Shown: positions 1 through 9,984, counted from the stretch's first letter. The stretch is DNA of 64,000 nucleotides from Lithodes maja (GCA_037953745.1 JBAKBP010007947.1:1-64000); one strand, 5' to 3'. Translations and numbers: made by a program. Notes: generated by a model from the sequence alone, not told the origin.

Positions 1-372
1 GGGGGCGCTGCTGTAGGGTGCTAGGGCGGCAGGGTGAAGCTATGGGTGATGAAGGGGGCGCTGCTGTAGGGTGCTAGAGTGGCAGGGTGAAGCTATGGGT
101 GGTGTAGGGGGCGCTGCTGTAGGGTGGCAGGGTGAAGCTATGGGTGATGTAGGGGGCGCTGCTGTAGGGTGCTAGGGCGGCAGGGTGAAGCTATGGGTGA
201 TGAAGGGGACGCTGCTGTAGGGTGCTAGAGTGGCAGGGTGAAGCTATGGGTGGTGTAGGGGGCGCTGCTGTAGGGTGGCAGGGTGAAGCTATGGGTGATG
301 TAGGGGGCGCTGCTGTAGGGTGGCAGGGGGCACAGCTATAGGTGATGTAGGGGGCGCTGTGGTAGGGTGCTA
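1..372. repeat. 53/44-bp GC-rich minisatellite
   Basis: Head-to-tail units built on GGGGGCGCTGCTGTAGGGTG followed by a GCAGGGTGAAGCTATGGGTG segment. Full units are about 53 bp; shorter ones lack a 9-bp GCTAGGGCG-like insert. The array is cut by the window start, and a diverged outlier recurs near 1126-1180. The reverse-strand open frame through it is a by-product of the repeat. Confidence 0.9.
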
Positions 373-439
373 GGGAGACAGGGGGCAGGATGTATAGGTA
401 GGTTTCTGGGTTAGCTACATCAGATCTGGTATTAACCGT

Positions 440-600
440 GTTGGTGGTGTAATAGTTTAGATGCTTATGTCCTGGATGTGGTTTCCCGAGTTCGAATCCC
501 GGGAGGACCATATGCTTTCATTAATGTATTGAAGTGCATTGGGGTTTGTAATTTATGATTAATGTTAAGAACGGGGTGTTACTTAATTATAGTTTTATTC
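440..600 (+). repeat. tRNA-derived SINE
   Basis: A tRNA-like head at 440-511 has an A-box-like TGGTGTAATAGTTTAGATG and an exact B box GTTCGAATCC (490-499) inside a T arm that pairs TCCCG with CGGGA. The anticodon stem does not fold well, so this is not a working tRNA gene. The head is followed by TATGCTTTCATTAAT and GTGCATTGG segments that recur next to the tRNA-like head at 19.5 kb, which marks them as one family. Confidence 0.6.
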
Positions 601-1288
601 GGAAATAGGTCTGTCATTCTGAGTTAAGTTTGATATCAGGTAAGGTATAATTGCTATGGATCGTTTTAAATAGCGTTCAGGATTATCAGTAAGATTAGGT
701 AAGGTATAATAGATAATAAGCTTCTGGAGCAGTGGACCACTGGTTCCTATCTTCAGAAAACTCCTGTGCTTGGTATGCTTCCAGCCAGGGCCCCACTGGG
801 GTAAATAAAATAGCAAAACAGTGGTGGAACTGCCATCCCGGTGAGGGACAGCTCCTTCAGTGCTAAGGGTCATAATCCACTTAGTGGAAATGGCACTGTG
901 GAGTGGGTCAGTGGGGGCATGTCTGGGAGCCGGGAGGCAGTTTCTGCCATGGCCATCCATTTTGGGGCGCTTCCTCTGGAAGCGGGGGCGTCAGATTTGA
1001 TGATGATGATGATGATGATGATGATAATAGATAATAATTGTGATATATAACGTTTTAATGATTTGAGAGGGCTATAAAGATAGAGATTGAGAAGGGGCAG
1101 GAAGGATTATGGCAGTTAGTTTTGACGTAGTGGCAGGATGGGTAGAAGTATGGGTGCTAAAGGGGTCGCTCCTGTAGGTGCTATGGAGTTGAAGGTCAGG
1201 GTGTGCAGGGAGGGTTCTGGGTTAGCTATAACATGTTGCTATAGTAGATCGGTCTCGTTGTAAGTAGGTCTATGGTACTATTTTAGCT
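601..1288 (+). repeat. Probable 3' remnant of a non-LTR element, ending in (ATG)n
   Basis: No gene is recognised. About 715-995 is a moderately GC-rich unique-looking block that ends abruptly in nine tandem ATG/GAT triplets (about 998-1027). A 3' trinucleotide run is typical of RTE-type LINEs and their SINEs, so I infer a truncated retroelement tail. No coding remnant supports it. 1040-1288 contains a diverged unit of the 53-bp minisatellite and nothing else recognised. Confidence 0.25.
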
Positions 1289-1673
1289 TTAAGGGAGCCC
1301 TCCTCGCTTTGTTTTCTCTTTCTCTTCCTCTCTCTTTGGCTTGTATCCATTCGGCCCCATTCAGCCTACTGTTTTAAAACGTTTGCCCCCATCCAGGTGT
1401 CAATATTTTCCTGGCGAGCGGTAGCGAGCCAGCATTTATATATTTTTGTGTTGACAGCAAGGTAAATTTGTACATTTTTCGATAGAAAAATGTCTCCGGC
1501 GAATCCGGATTTCTCCATACAATGCTGGCTCGTTTTCGCTCGCCAGGAAGAAATCAACACCTGGATGGGGATAAACGTCTTAAAACAGTTGGCTGAATGG
1601 GGCCGAATGGATACAAGCCAGGGAAAGAGAGAAAAGGAGAGAAAGATAAAACAAGCAGGTGACCCCCCCTTAA
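1289..1673. mobile_element. Family B palindromic MITE, copy B1
   Basis: Bounded by TTAA at both ends (1289-1292, 1670-1673). The left arm reads GGCGAGCGGTAGCGAGCCAG near 1411; the right arm has its reverse complement near 1523-1545, and the arms match over about 150 bp out to the GGCTTGTATCCATTCGGCCC motif. A short core carries TTTTTCGATAGAAAAATG and the hairpin CCGGCGAATCCGG. No coding sequence. TTAA ends suggest piggyBac-type mobilisation (inference). Confidence 0.8.
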
Positions 1674-1703
1674 GATCAGGGAAGGTATAATTGGTCTGGT
1701 TCT

Positions 1704-2062
1704 TTAACCCTTTCAGTACCGGTAACGTCCTCTTCAATATATGCTGGCTACTATTAGACCATTTTATGCAGCTTAGGAAGGACGTCTATCAATTAAACGG
1801 CCACAAACTATCTCAATTAATCCTTTTGTACCGTATGTGGTTATTTACTCAGGCACATACCCCATAGCTGGGGATGGCCGACTCAAGACAGAGCCCGAAC
1901 AGAAGTAACAAAAACAAATATATATATATAAGAATTCACACTCATCTAGGTCACCCACGATAAGACACAGATACCATATATCCTTCCTAAGCTTCATAAA
2001 ATTGTCTAAATATATTTGAAATAATATAAAAAAATTTTTTTTACCTGTACTGAATGGATTAA
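1704..2062. mobile_element. Family C TTAA MITE, copy C1, with inserted segment
   Basis: The left end is TTAACCCTTTCAGTACCGGT and the right end is an inverted, diverged copy ending TGTACTGAATGGATTAA. The inverted arms share CTTAGGAAGGA / TCCTTCCTAAG and TTAGACCATTTTATG-like segments. Between the arms, about 1850-1975 holds an ACTCAGGCACATACCCCATA repeat that also occurs at 34.17 kb, so another dispersed repeat has entered this copy. Confidence 0.65.
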
Positions 2063-2132
2063 AAGTAGGATTCTGGGTCAGCTGTTCGCTCAGGTAATCT
2101 TTATACTGGATATTAATTTTGATAGGTAAGGT

Positions 2133-2347
2133 GTAACCTTGTACCGGCGACGTTTTTTATAGTTATAGTCAGTTATATTTAGGTGATTTTGCGCAGTTAA
2201 AGAAATATCTGTATCGACACCTAAATATCACAAAACGTCTTAATATTGACAAAGAAATGGGGTGAAAGGTCTTAAAATCGACAAACTAATAGGGCAAACG
2301 TCATAAAATCTTAAAATAGATGCGTAACCGGATCTTGAAAGGGTTAA
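2133..2347. mobile_element. Chimeric family C/A MITE remnant, C2
   Basis: The left end is C-like (CTTGTACCGGCGACGTTTTT) and the right end is C-like (GAAAGGGTTAAG). The middle carries the family A module with TCGACACCTAAAT, GGGGTGAAAGGTCTTAAAATC and GGGCAAACGTC. It looks like an A fragment inside a C element, or a recombinant of the two. Confidence 0.5.
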
Positions 2348-2479
2348 GAATCCGTGGAAAACCAGCAACCTTCGGCATTAATTAATTTGTGTTCTGTTGT
2401 TTGTTTTTATGTTCTTGTTTCCTCTTACACACGGTTCATTAACTCTTGAAGTACCCTCGACACATCGTTATTATGCCAG

Positions 2480-2536
2480 CTGGGTGGGTGTGGGTGTGTG
2501 TGTGTGTGTGTGTCTGTGGGGGGCGGGGGGTGTTTG

Positions 2537-2572
<36 letters not shown>

Positions 2573-2870
2573 TGTGATATGTGTGTATTGCTTGGCTTTG
2601 TGTTGGGTGATTTGTGGGTGTGGGGAGGAGTTACGCGCGAGTGTTTGCGGCTTCTAAATGCGAGTGTCTGTGCATGTGTGTGTGTTTGCGGCTTCTAAAT
2701 GCGAGTGTCTGTGCATGTGTGTGTGTGTTTGCGGCTTCTAAATGCGAGTGTCTGTGCATGTGTGTGTGTTTGTGGCTTCTAAATGCGAGTGTCTGTGCAT
2801 GTGTGTGTGTTTGCGGCTTCTAAATGCGAGTGTCTGTGCATGTGTGTGTGTTTGTGGCTTCTGAATGTGT
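2480..2870. repeat. (GT)n tract and 41-43-bp GT-rich minisatellite
   Basis: 2483-2572 is GT microsatellite with a short GA run. From 2647 five to six tandem units of GCGGCTTCTAAATGCGAGTG plus CTGTGCATG and GT repeats follow, with period 41-43 bp. Overlapping open frames here come from the repeat. 2348-2480 holds nothing recognised. Confidence 0.9.
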
Positions 2871-3017
2871 TTGAGTACGAATATGTATGAATGGTTGAGT
2901 GAACTACGACGGCAGAGTTCAAAGAGTGTGGGAAAGTACTCGAGTGTGGACGAAAAAAAGGGTAGACGATCTGACTTGTGCGTGAAATAACCGATTACCG
3001 ATAATATATAGTTTAGC

Positions 3018-3060
3018 TCTCTCTCTCTCTCTCTTGGTTGTGTATCACCTCTCCTATTTT

Positions 3061-3123
<63 letters not shown>

Positions 3124-3145
3124 AGCGGAATCATCACCTCTCCTA

Positions 3146-3175
<30 letters not shown>
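3018..3175. repeat. (CT)n microsatellite blocks
   Basis: Three CT-dinucleotide tracts separated by partial copies of ATCACCTCTCCTA, which occurs twice. The interruption suggests duplication of a CT tract with its flank. Confidence 0.9.
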
Positions 3176-3177
<2 letters not shown>

Positions 3178-3337
3178 GGCATATACCACAGCTGCCTCCC
3201 ATGCCTGTGTTTCCCTAATATTACCAGAGGCATGATTGGTGGCATGCCCCCTTGTGAATGGGGAAGGGGGGAGGGAGGGAGGGAGGGGGGGGGGCGGCTG
3301 CAATTTGGGTGGTGCTTGTGAGAGAGAGAGAGTATAT

Positions 3338-3338
3338 A

Positions 3339-3375
<37 letters not shown>

Positions 3376-3490
3376 TAGGTAAGAGGGAGGCAGACCGAGA
3401 ACATCTATATTTACGGCTATGTGTACGTTGTGTATATTTACGGCTATGTGTACGTTGTGTATATTTACGGCTATGTGTACGTTGTGTATG
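3338..3490. repeat. (TG)n tract and 27-bp minisatellite
   Basis: TG repeats at 3341-3374, then three copies of TATATTTACGGCTATGTGTA plus CGTTGTG (about 3407-3490, period 26-27 bp). Confidence 0.85.
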
Positions 3491-3497
3491 TAGATCC

Positions 3498-3823
3498 TTA
3501 AGGGGAGGTATTTAGTTTGTTCCCTAGACCTCCATCAAGCTTAAAATTACACCCCCTTGAGTCCCTTTCAAGATAAATTTGTACATTTTTCGGTAGAAAA
3601 ATGTCCCGGCCGAAGGCCGGTTCCTCTTAAATTACAGGCTCGCTATCGCTCGCCAGGATAAAATCGACACCTGAATGGCACGAAAGGTCTTAATACGGGG
3701 TGAAAGTTCTTAAAATCGCTAAACTAATGGGGCAAACGGTTTATAATATTAAAAGCAATGGGGCTAAACATGAGGGAGAAAGGGGTCCAGAAAAAAATCC
3801 CTCAAGTGGAGATCTGCCCTTAA
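3498..3823 (+). mobile_element. Family A TTAA MITE, copy A1
   Basis: Starts TTAAGGGGAGGTATTTAG and ends GATCTGCCCTTAA, with TTAA at both edges. It carries the family landmarks in order: CCCTAGACCTCCATCAAGCT, the TTTTTCGGTAGAAAAATG arm, the hairpin CCGGCCGAAGGCCGG, GGCTCGCTATCGCTCGCCAG, and three degenerate modules around GTCTTAAAATC..AATGGGGC. No ORF. This copy serves as reference for the family. Confidence 0.85.
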
Positions 3824-3885
3824 CAGTGTAGGTTTATACGTGTATGTATGACCTTCGAGTGAAAGTTATACCACAGTTTGTTATA

Positions 3886-3978
3886 TAAGGAGGAAGAGTT
3901 TGTTATATAATATAAGGAGGAAGAGTTTGTTATATAATATAAGGAGGAAGAGTTTGTTATATAATATAAGGAGGAAGA
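3886..3978. repeat. 27-bp minisatellite
   Basis: Four units of GGAGGAAGAGTTTGTTATAT with an ATAATATAA spacer (period about 27 bp; the first unit is shortened). Confidence 0.85.
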
Positions 3979-4011
3979 GTTTTACGATTATCTAAGAACT
4001 TATGAGGGTAC

Positions 4012-4399
4012 TTAAGAAGGGGAGTGACCTGTTTTTGTTCTGTCCTTTTCTATCTTTCTCTGGCTTGTATCCATTTGGCCCCATTCAGCCTACTGTTTTA
4101 AGACGTTTATCCCCATCCAGGTGTCAATGTTTTACTGGTGAGCGGTAGCGAGCCAGCATATTTTTGTATTTTTGTTTGACAGCAGGCTAAATTTTTAAAT
4201 TTTTCGATAGAAAAATGTCTCCGGCGAAGCCGGATTTCTTCATAATATAATGCTGGCTCGCCATCGCTCGCCAGGAAGAAAGCGACACCTAGATGGGGAT
4301 AAAAGTCTTAAAATAGTTGGCTGAATGGGGCCTAATGGATACAAGCCAGAGAAAGAGAGAAAAGTACTGAAATAACAAAAAGCAGGTCACCCCCCTTAA
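4012..4399. mobile_element. Family B palindromic MITE, copy B2
   Basis: TTAA at 4012-4015 and 4396-4399. Long inverted arms share GGCTTGTATCCATT.GGCCCC and GCGAGCGGTAGCGAGCCAGC with their reverse complements. The core hairpin is CCGGCGAAGCCGG. The right-hand TTAA is also the left-hand TTAA of family A copy A2. Confidence 0.8.
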
Positions 4400-4720
4400 G
4401 GGGAGGTATTTAGTTTGTTCCCTAGACCTCCATCAAGTTTAAAATTACACCCCCTTGAGTCCCTTTCAAGATAATTTTTTACATTTTTCGGCAGAACAAA
4501 TTTCCCGGCCGAAGGCCGGTTCCTCTTAAATTACCGGCTCGCTATCGCTCGCCAGGATAAAATCGACACCTGAATGGCACGAAAGGTCTTAATATGGGGT
4601 GAAAGTTCTTAAAATCGCTAAACTAATGGGGCAAACGTCTTAAAATCTCAAAAGCAATGGGGCTAAACATGAGGGAGAAAGGGGTCAAGAAAAAAAACTC
4701 GAGTGGAGATCTCCCCTTAA
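4396..4720 (+). mobile_element. Family A TTAA MITE, copy A2
   Basis: TTAA at 4396-4399 and 4717-4720; same order of landmarks as A1 with scattered substitutions (the core reads TTTTTCGGCAGAACAAATTT). It is abutted without spacer to B2. Confidence 0.85.
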
Positions 4721-4769
4721 CATGACGCAATTCGTGGAACTCGAAATTCCACAACTTTGGGATCTTAAA

Positions 4770-5814
4770 ACGACATCAGTTTGGGTGACTTAAACGACAT
4801 CAGTTTGGGTGACTTAAATGACATCAGTTTGGGTAACTTAAATGACATCAGTTTGGGTGACTTAAATGACATCAGTTTGGGTGACTTAAACGACATCAGT
4901 TTGGGTGACTTAAACGACATCAGTTTGGGTGACTTAAACGACATCAGTTTGGGTGACTTAAACGACATCAGTTTGGGTGACTTAAATGACATCAGTTTGG
5001 GTGACTTAAACGACATCAGTTTGGGTAACTTAAATGACATCAGTTTGGGTGACTTAAACGACATCAGTTTGGGTGACTTAAATGACATCAGTTTGAGTAA
5101 CTTAAATGACATCAGTTTGGGTGACTTAAATGACATCAGTTTGGGTGACTTAAACGACATCAGTTTGGGTGACTTAAACGACATCAGTTTGGGTGACTTA
5201 AATGACATAAGTTTGGGTGACTTAAACGACATCAGTTTGGGTAACTTAAATGACATCAGTTTGGGTGACTTAAACGACATCAGTTTGGGTGACTTAAATG
5301 ACATCAGTTTGGGTAACTTAAATGACATCAGTTTGGGTGACTTAAATGACATCAGTTTGGGTGACTTAAACGACATCAGTTTGGGTGACTTAAACGACAT
5401 CAGTTTGGGTGACTTAAATGACATCAGTTTGGGTGACTTAAACGACATCAGTTTGGGTAACTTAAATGACATCAGTTTGGGTGACTTAAACGACATCAGT
5501 TTGGGTGACTTAAATGACATCAGTTTGGGTAACTTAAATGACATCAGTTTGGGTGACTTAAATGACATCAGTTTGGGTGACTTAAACGACATCAGTTTGG
5601 GTGACTTAAACGACATCAGTTTGGGTGACTTAAACGACATCAGTTTGGGTGACTTAAACGACATCAGTTTGGGTGACTTAAATGACATCAGTTTGGGTGA
5701 CTTAAACGACATCAGTTTGGGTAACTTAAATGACATCAGTTTGGGTGACTTAAACGACATCAGTTTGGGTAACTTAAATGACATCAGTTTGGGTAACTTA
5801 AATGACATCATTTA
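4770..5814. repeat. 24-bp satellite, about 43 copies
   Basis: Tandem units GACATCAGTTTGGGTGACTT plus AAAC or AAAT. Two sites vary independently (AAAC/AAAT and GTGAC/GTAAC). Because 24 is divisible by three and the unit lacks stops in one frame of each strand, both strands show about 345-codon open frames (LNDISLGD-type and MSFKSPKL-type). I treat both as artefacts. Confidence 0.95.
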
Positions 5815-5889
5815 GGGAAGTTAACCACACTTGGGATCAATAATGAACTAACAAATACCGTGTCTGGATTTATCTAAACTGGAGGGTAC

Positions 5890-6285
5890 TGTGTGTTGGT
5901 GTTGTGTTGTGGTGGTGATACTTGGAAGGGGTGTCTGGTTTAGGGTGTTGCTTCCCTGGGGTGTTATCAGGGGGTGTTGAGCCAAAGTATATACTTATAC
6001 ACTTTATATAAACTTTGTGTTGGTGTTGTGTCGTGGTGGTGATGGGAAGGGGTGTCTGGTGTAGGGTGTTGCTTCCCTAGGGTGTTTGTTATCAGGGGGT
6101 GTTGAGCCAAAGTATATACCTATACACTTTATATAAACTTTGTGTTGGTGTTGTGTCGTGGTGGTGATGGGAAGGGGTGTCTGGTGTAGGGTGTTGCTTC
6201 CCTAGGGTGTTTGTTATCAGGGGGTGTTGAGCCAAAGTATATACCGTATACACTTTATATAAACTTTGCGTTGAGCACTGTTTGA
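5890..6285. repeat. 124-bp tandem repeat, about 3 units
   Basis: TGTGTTGGTGTTGTG starts at 5892, 6017 and 6141, each followed by GTGGTGGTGATGGGAAGGGG and later GGGGGTGTTGAGCCAAAGTA. Unit 1 is more diverged. Confidence 0.85.
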
Positions 6286-7035
6286 TTGATATACTACTTG
6301 ATATAATAACAACACTTGGCTTTCTACTTTCCCATTTACTTGGGCTGGCATTTTGTGTTTTGGTGATATACTTTTGGTGATATACTTTGGCCATTGGTTA
6401 GTAATTGGAATTTTATCTTTTTATAATCTGCTCTGTTTTGCCTTTTGGTCGAATAATATATGCAGTATATCTAAGCTCATTAAGATAATGCTAACAAATA
6501 TGATCTTATTTAAGTTCCTGAAGAAGTTTTGAACACAAATATATGAATTACAAACTAGATTCGAATTAAATAATTATGACTTTGTTTATGCTTTGTTAAT
6601 GTGTTCTAGTAATAGTCGTACTCTGGGAATCTGCTGACTTTCCTTCTAGGTGTCGGTAACCTTAGAATGTCATTTCAATATAAAAACAAGATTAGATATT
6701 ATACAGTAGGTAAATCTATAACATTAAATACATATGGAAATAGATAACAGACATATTATAACTGACACATTGGAAAGTGTGTGTGTGTTACTCAGTTACT
6801 TGTTCGTCAAGGGGAATCCACGCAATGCGAGCTAAGCTCATTATTATCGCGCCTCCTTAACTGGGAATGTATTGCGTGAAATGCATGTTAAGTGTTTTAT
6901 GTACTGTTGGAATGGCTGTGGATGTGTGTGTAGTCTGTATTTTAGCCAATTGGCGACATCGGAAACGAAGGCTTAGGGTGGATCTGTATGGTACCATTCT
7001 CACTATAGACGGTACCGTCTCGCCCGAAGGCTTAG
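6286..7035. other. No gene recognised
   Basis: AT-rich sequence without microsatellites or a coding pattern. The only open frames are short and without homology that I recognise. Confidence 0.6.
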
Positions 7036-7037
7036 GT

Positions 7038-7265
7038 AGCCGTCCGGCTGGCTCAGTTGATAGCGTGCCTGATTCCCACCTTGAAGGTCTCGCGTTCAAT
7101 CCCCGCTCAGATTGAAAAGTTTTTCTGGGATACAGCCGGCGGTTACCATCTCCCCATGAGCAAGGGGGATGGGTAATGGTCTCTGGTAGACTAAAGAAAG
7201 CCAAGCGCTTGCGAATCCTCGAAGGAGGAGAGACGGGCGCTATATAAGTAACCAGAAGATTATTA
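7038..7265 (+). repeat. tRNA-derived SINE with RTE-like tail
   Basis: The head at 7038-7112 has an A-box TGGCTCAGTTGATAG and a B-box-like GCGTTCAATCC. The body (7113-7235) is followed by GGGCGCTATATAAGTAACCAG and a TTATTATT end. The tail resembles 3' ends shared by RTE LINEs and their SINEs in invertebrates (family knowledge from recall). Confidence 0.6.
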
Positions 7266-7319
7266 TTTATCAGCTTAGGTGAACCATATGATACCCATCT
7301 CGCCTTGTACCATTTTTGC

Positions 7320-7496
7320 CAACCACAGATGGGACGTCACAACGTCGTCCACTTATTCCAGGTACCTATTTACAGCTAGGTGAACTGAGGCTAACACATG
7401 AAAGGAGACAAGCCCAATTTGTCTCCGCCCGGCCGGGGATTGAACCCCCGACCCCTCGTGTGTGAGACGAGAGCTCTACCTACTAGGCTACGGGCT
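7320..7496 (-). repeat. tRNA-Val-derived SINE, head at 7424-7496
   Basis: On the minus strand the head reads AGCCCGTAGCCTAGTAGGTA, with an anticodon stem CTCGT/ACGAG around loop CTCACAC (anticodon CAC, Val) and a T arm CGGGG-TTCAATC-CCCG. Downstream is CACCTAGCTGTAAATAGGTA, a tail typical of decapod tRNA SINEs. The acceptor stem is imperfect, so this is a SINE and not an active tRNA gene. It faces the plus-strand SINE at 7038. Confidence 0.65.
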
Positions 7497-7498
7497 GT

Positions 7499-7537
<39 letters not shown>

Positions 7538-7557
7538 TGTGTATGTGTGTGTGTGTT

Positions 7558-7596
<39 letters not shown>

Positions 7597-7597
7597 T
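7497..7597. repeat. (GT)n microsatellite
   Basis: GT dinucleotides with T interruptions, directly beside the 5' end of the minus-strand SINE. Confidence 0.95.
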
Positions 7598-8228
7598 CTA
7601 CATAAACAAGTACCCTCGCCCATTTGTTTACTCTTGTGCCCGCTATATGCCACTGTGGATGGAGGATACCCACAAAAAACTCAGCATTATCTCCACAAAC
7701 CACACCAGAAAATATTACAGTGGAATGTTCAGTATTGCTCCAAATGGTCAGTTACAACTTCCTCTCTCTCCAACTTCCTCTCTTTCCAACACCCCTTCTC
7801 CCCTCTCTACACTCTTCAGAAAATAGGACGAGTAGAAAGTAGCTACGAGGTGCCGTTGTAAAGGCTTATCCCTCAATACCTTCACCTGACCTGGTTACGA
7901 TCAGCTTCACCGATTCCGCCTGGACCCAAACTGTCAATAATATCACAATGGTCGTGTTCGCAGCTTGATTCCATCCTCATCATATGATTAGTAGAGAAAG
8001 TAGATGTTTTTTTTATTTTTTATCTTGACTATCCTACACCTTACGTTGATATCCGTGCTACAACCAGACGCTTATTATAATGCTCAGGGATAAATATATA
8101 CATTTTATATAGCCTCTCCCGCTGAAGTTATAGGATTTGGAGAGTATATTTTTGTATTTTGTGTGTGTGTTTTTTTAAGACTAACTCGTATATACTGTAT
8201 ATCATTCATCGCTTCCAAAATAGCCCTC
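7598..8228. other. No gene recognised
   Basis: Mixed sequence. Overlapping open frames extend out of the GT run but show no domain or conserved motif. Confidence 0.55.
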
Positions 8229-8554
8229 TTAAGGGGAGGTTTTTAGTTAGTTCACTAGACTTCCATCAAGCTTAACATTACAGCCCCTAGACCCCCTTTC
8301 AAGATAAATTTGTACATTTTTCGGTAGAAAAATGTCCCGGCCGAAGGCCGGTTCCTCTTAAATTACAGGCTCGCTATCGCTCGCCAGGATAAAATCGACA
8401 CCTGAATTGCACGAAAGGTCTTAATATGGGGTGAAAGTTCTTAAAATCGCTAAACTAATGGGACAAACGTTTTATAATATCAAAAGCAATGGGGCTAAAC
8501 ATGAGGGAGAAAGGGGTCAAGAAAAAAAATCGTCAAGTGGAGATCCCCCCTTAA
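8229..8554 (+). mobile_element. Family A TTAA MITE, copy A3
   Basis: TTAA at 8229-8232 and 8551-8554, with all family A landmarks present and in order, including CCGGCCGAAGGCCGG and GGCTCGCTATCGCTCGCCAG. Confidence 0.85.
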
Positions 8555-8635
8555 TGGAGCCTAGCTTGCCTGCCAGTGTAAGCTCCCTAATGAATCGAGG
8601 TTACGCCTACTCGATGTGATTTATCTGCTGCGTTT

Positions 8636-8705
8636 TCTGAATATGATTGATTTGCACTGTAATATGATTGATTTGCACTGTAATATGATTGATTTGCACT
8701 GTAAT
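8636..8705. repeat. 21-bp minisatellite, 3 units
   Basis: AATATGATTGATTTGCACTG plus T, three perfect tandem copies. Confidence 0.9.
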
Positions 8706-8725
8706 GGCAAGCAAAAATACTCTGT

Positions 8726-8877
8726 TTAACCCTTTTTTTTGTATAAGTTTAGGAATGGTCTGTGAGAGTCAGAGGTTGAGATGGTTTGAGTCCTAGAGGT
8801 AGATTATAAAGTCAAGAAAATCGTCTAATGGTAACCAGCATATGATGAAAATTACGTCATGGCGGTGAAGGGGTTAA
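8726..8877. mobile_element. Diverged family C MITE, C7
   Basis: TTAACCC at 8726 and GAAGGGGTTAA ending at 8877. It has AAATCGTCTAATGGTAACCA and ACGTCATGGCGGTG, which are diverged inverted C-arm motifs. It is the least conserved member in the window. Confidence 0.45.
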
Positions 8878-8994
8878 GGGGAATTTTGTAGAGATAAAAC
8901 GTACTTGGATTTCTTCCTTGTTTTCCCTATGTGACTTAACATTTTGTATATTTTCAAGATTTGTATGTGTTTGTCAGAGATGGTGTTGGCTGTT

Positions 8995-9215
8995 ATAAGT
9001 ATGGCTTTGTTGACAATAGAGGTGAAAGTAGTGGTGGTGGTGGTGGTGGTGAAAACAAAACAAAACTAATGTGCATGATTTAGACGGCGAGAGCATTGTT
9101 GTGCAGGATGGTGGTGTTGGTGATTATGATAGCGATGGTGATGATGATGGTGATTATGATAGCGATGGTGATGATGATGGTGATTATGATGGTGATTATG
9201 ATAGCGATGAAGAAT
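8995..9215. repeat. GGT and GATGGTGAT-type microsatellites
   Basis: A (GGT)n run at 9032-9051, then units of GATTATGATAGCGATGGTGA with GATGAT between 9108 and 9210. No convincing gene. Confidence 0.85.
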
Positions 9216-9334
9216 GGTACTGCATGGTGGTAACGGTTTATGGTGAAGAATGCTTGGTAATGGTGACATTGGTGATATTGGGTTTACTAATTGAGATACT
9301 ATACTTACCGGTAGGTATACAGTATATCCAGTAT

Positions 9335-9865
9335 ACCCTCTTTCCTTCCTTCCTTCCTTCATTCCATCTTGGGTATATATTAATTATCTTCCTTCCTTCC
9401 TTCCTTCCTTCCTTCTTTCTTTCCATCTTGGGTATATATTAATGATCTTCCTTCCTTCCTTCCTTCCTTCCATCTAACGTATATAATAATTACCTTCCTT
9501 CCTTCCTTCCATCTTGGGTATATAATAATGATCTTCCTCCCTTCCTTCCTTCCTTCCTTCATGGGTATATAATAATGACCTTCCTTCCTTCCTTCCTTCA
9601 TGGGTATATAATAATGACCCTCCTTCCTTCCTTCTTTCCTTCCTTCCTTCCTTCCTTCCTTCATGGGTATATAATAATGACCTTCCTTCCTTCCTTCATG
9701 GGTATATAATAATGACCTCTCTTCCTTTCTTCTTTCCTTCCTTCCTTCCTTCATGGGTATATAATAATGACCTTCCTTCCTTCATGGGTATATAATAATG
9801 ACCTTCCTTCCTTCATGGGTATATAATAATGACCGCCCTTCCTTCCTTCCTTCCTTCTTGGGTAT
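9335..9865. repeat. TTCC microsatellite with ATGGGTATATAATAATGACC spacers
   Basis: TTCC tracts of varying length alternate with ATGGGTATATAATAATGACC (or a diverged form), at least ten times. It is a compound minisatellite whose unit contains a microsatellite. Confidence 0.9.
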
Positions 9866-9920
9866 ATATAATTATTATCTCCACTAACCACTTCTCTTCT
9901 CTCTCCCTCTCCCCCGGCAG

Positions 9921-9962
9921 GTCATCCCAGGCACGCCCAACAAGCCAAGAACACACAAGCTG
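9921..9962 (+). CDS. Candidate 42-nt internal microexon of an unidentified host gene
   Basis: A strong pyrimidine tract (CTCTCCCTCTCCCCCGGCAG) ends at 9920. It is followed by 42 nt that are GC-richer than the surroundings, then a GTATGA donor at 9963. Length 42 is a multiple of three and all three frames are open; frame 1 would encode 14 residues, VIPGTPNKPRTHKL. I do not recognise the protein. If real, this places much of the left part of the window inside introns of a plus-strand host gene. It rests only on splice-site quality and composition, and no flanking exon was found in the window. Confidence 0.3.
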
Positions 9963-9984
9963 GTATGATGATCTCTCTCTAACC

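Noticed and set aside
440..511. Functional tRNA gene
   Set aside because: A and B boxes are present, but the anticodon arm does not pair properly and the same sequence with its tail recurs at 19.5 kb, so it is a SINE head.
4765..5815. 345-codon open frames on both strands
   Set aside because: Produced by the 24-bp tandem unit, whose length is a multiple of three and which lacks stops in those frames. No start context, signal or unique flank.
7424..7496. Functional tRNA-Val(CAC) gene
   Set aside because: Anticodon and T arms fold, but the acceptor stem is poor and a decapod SINE tail follows immediately.
9066..9754. Open frames of EGRKEGRKE and HHHH type
   Set aside because: Translation of TTCC and GAT microsatellites on either strand.
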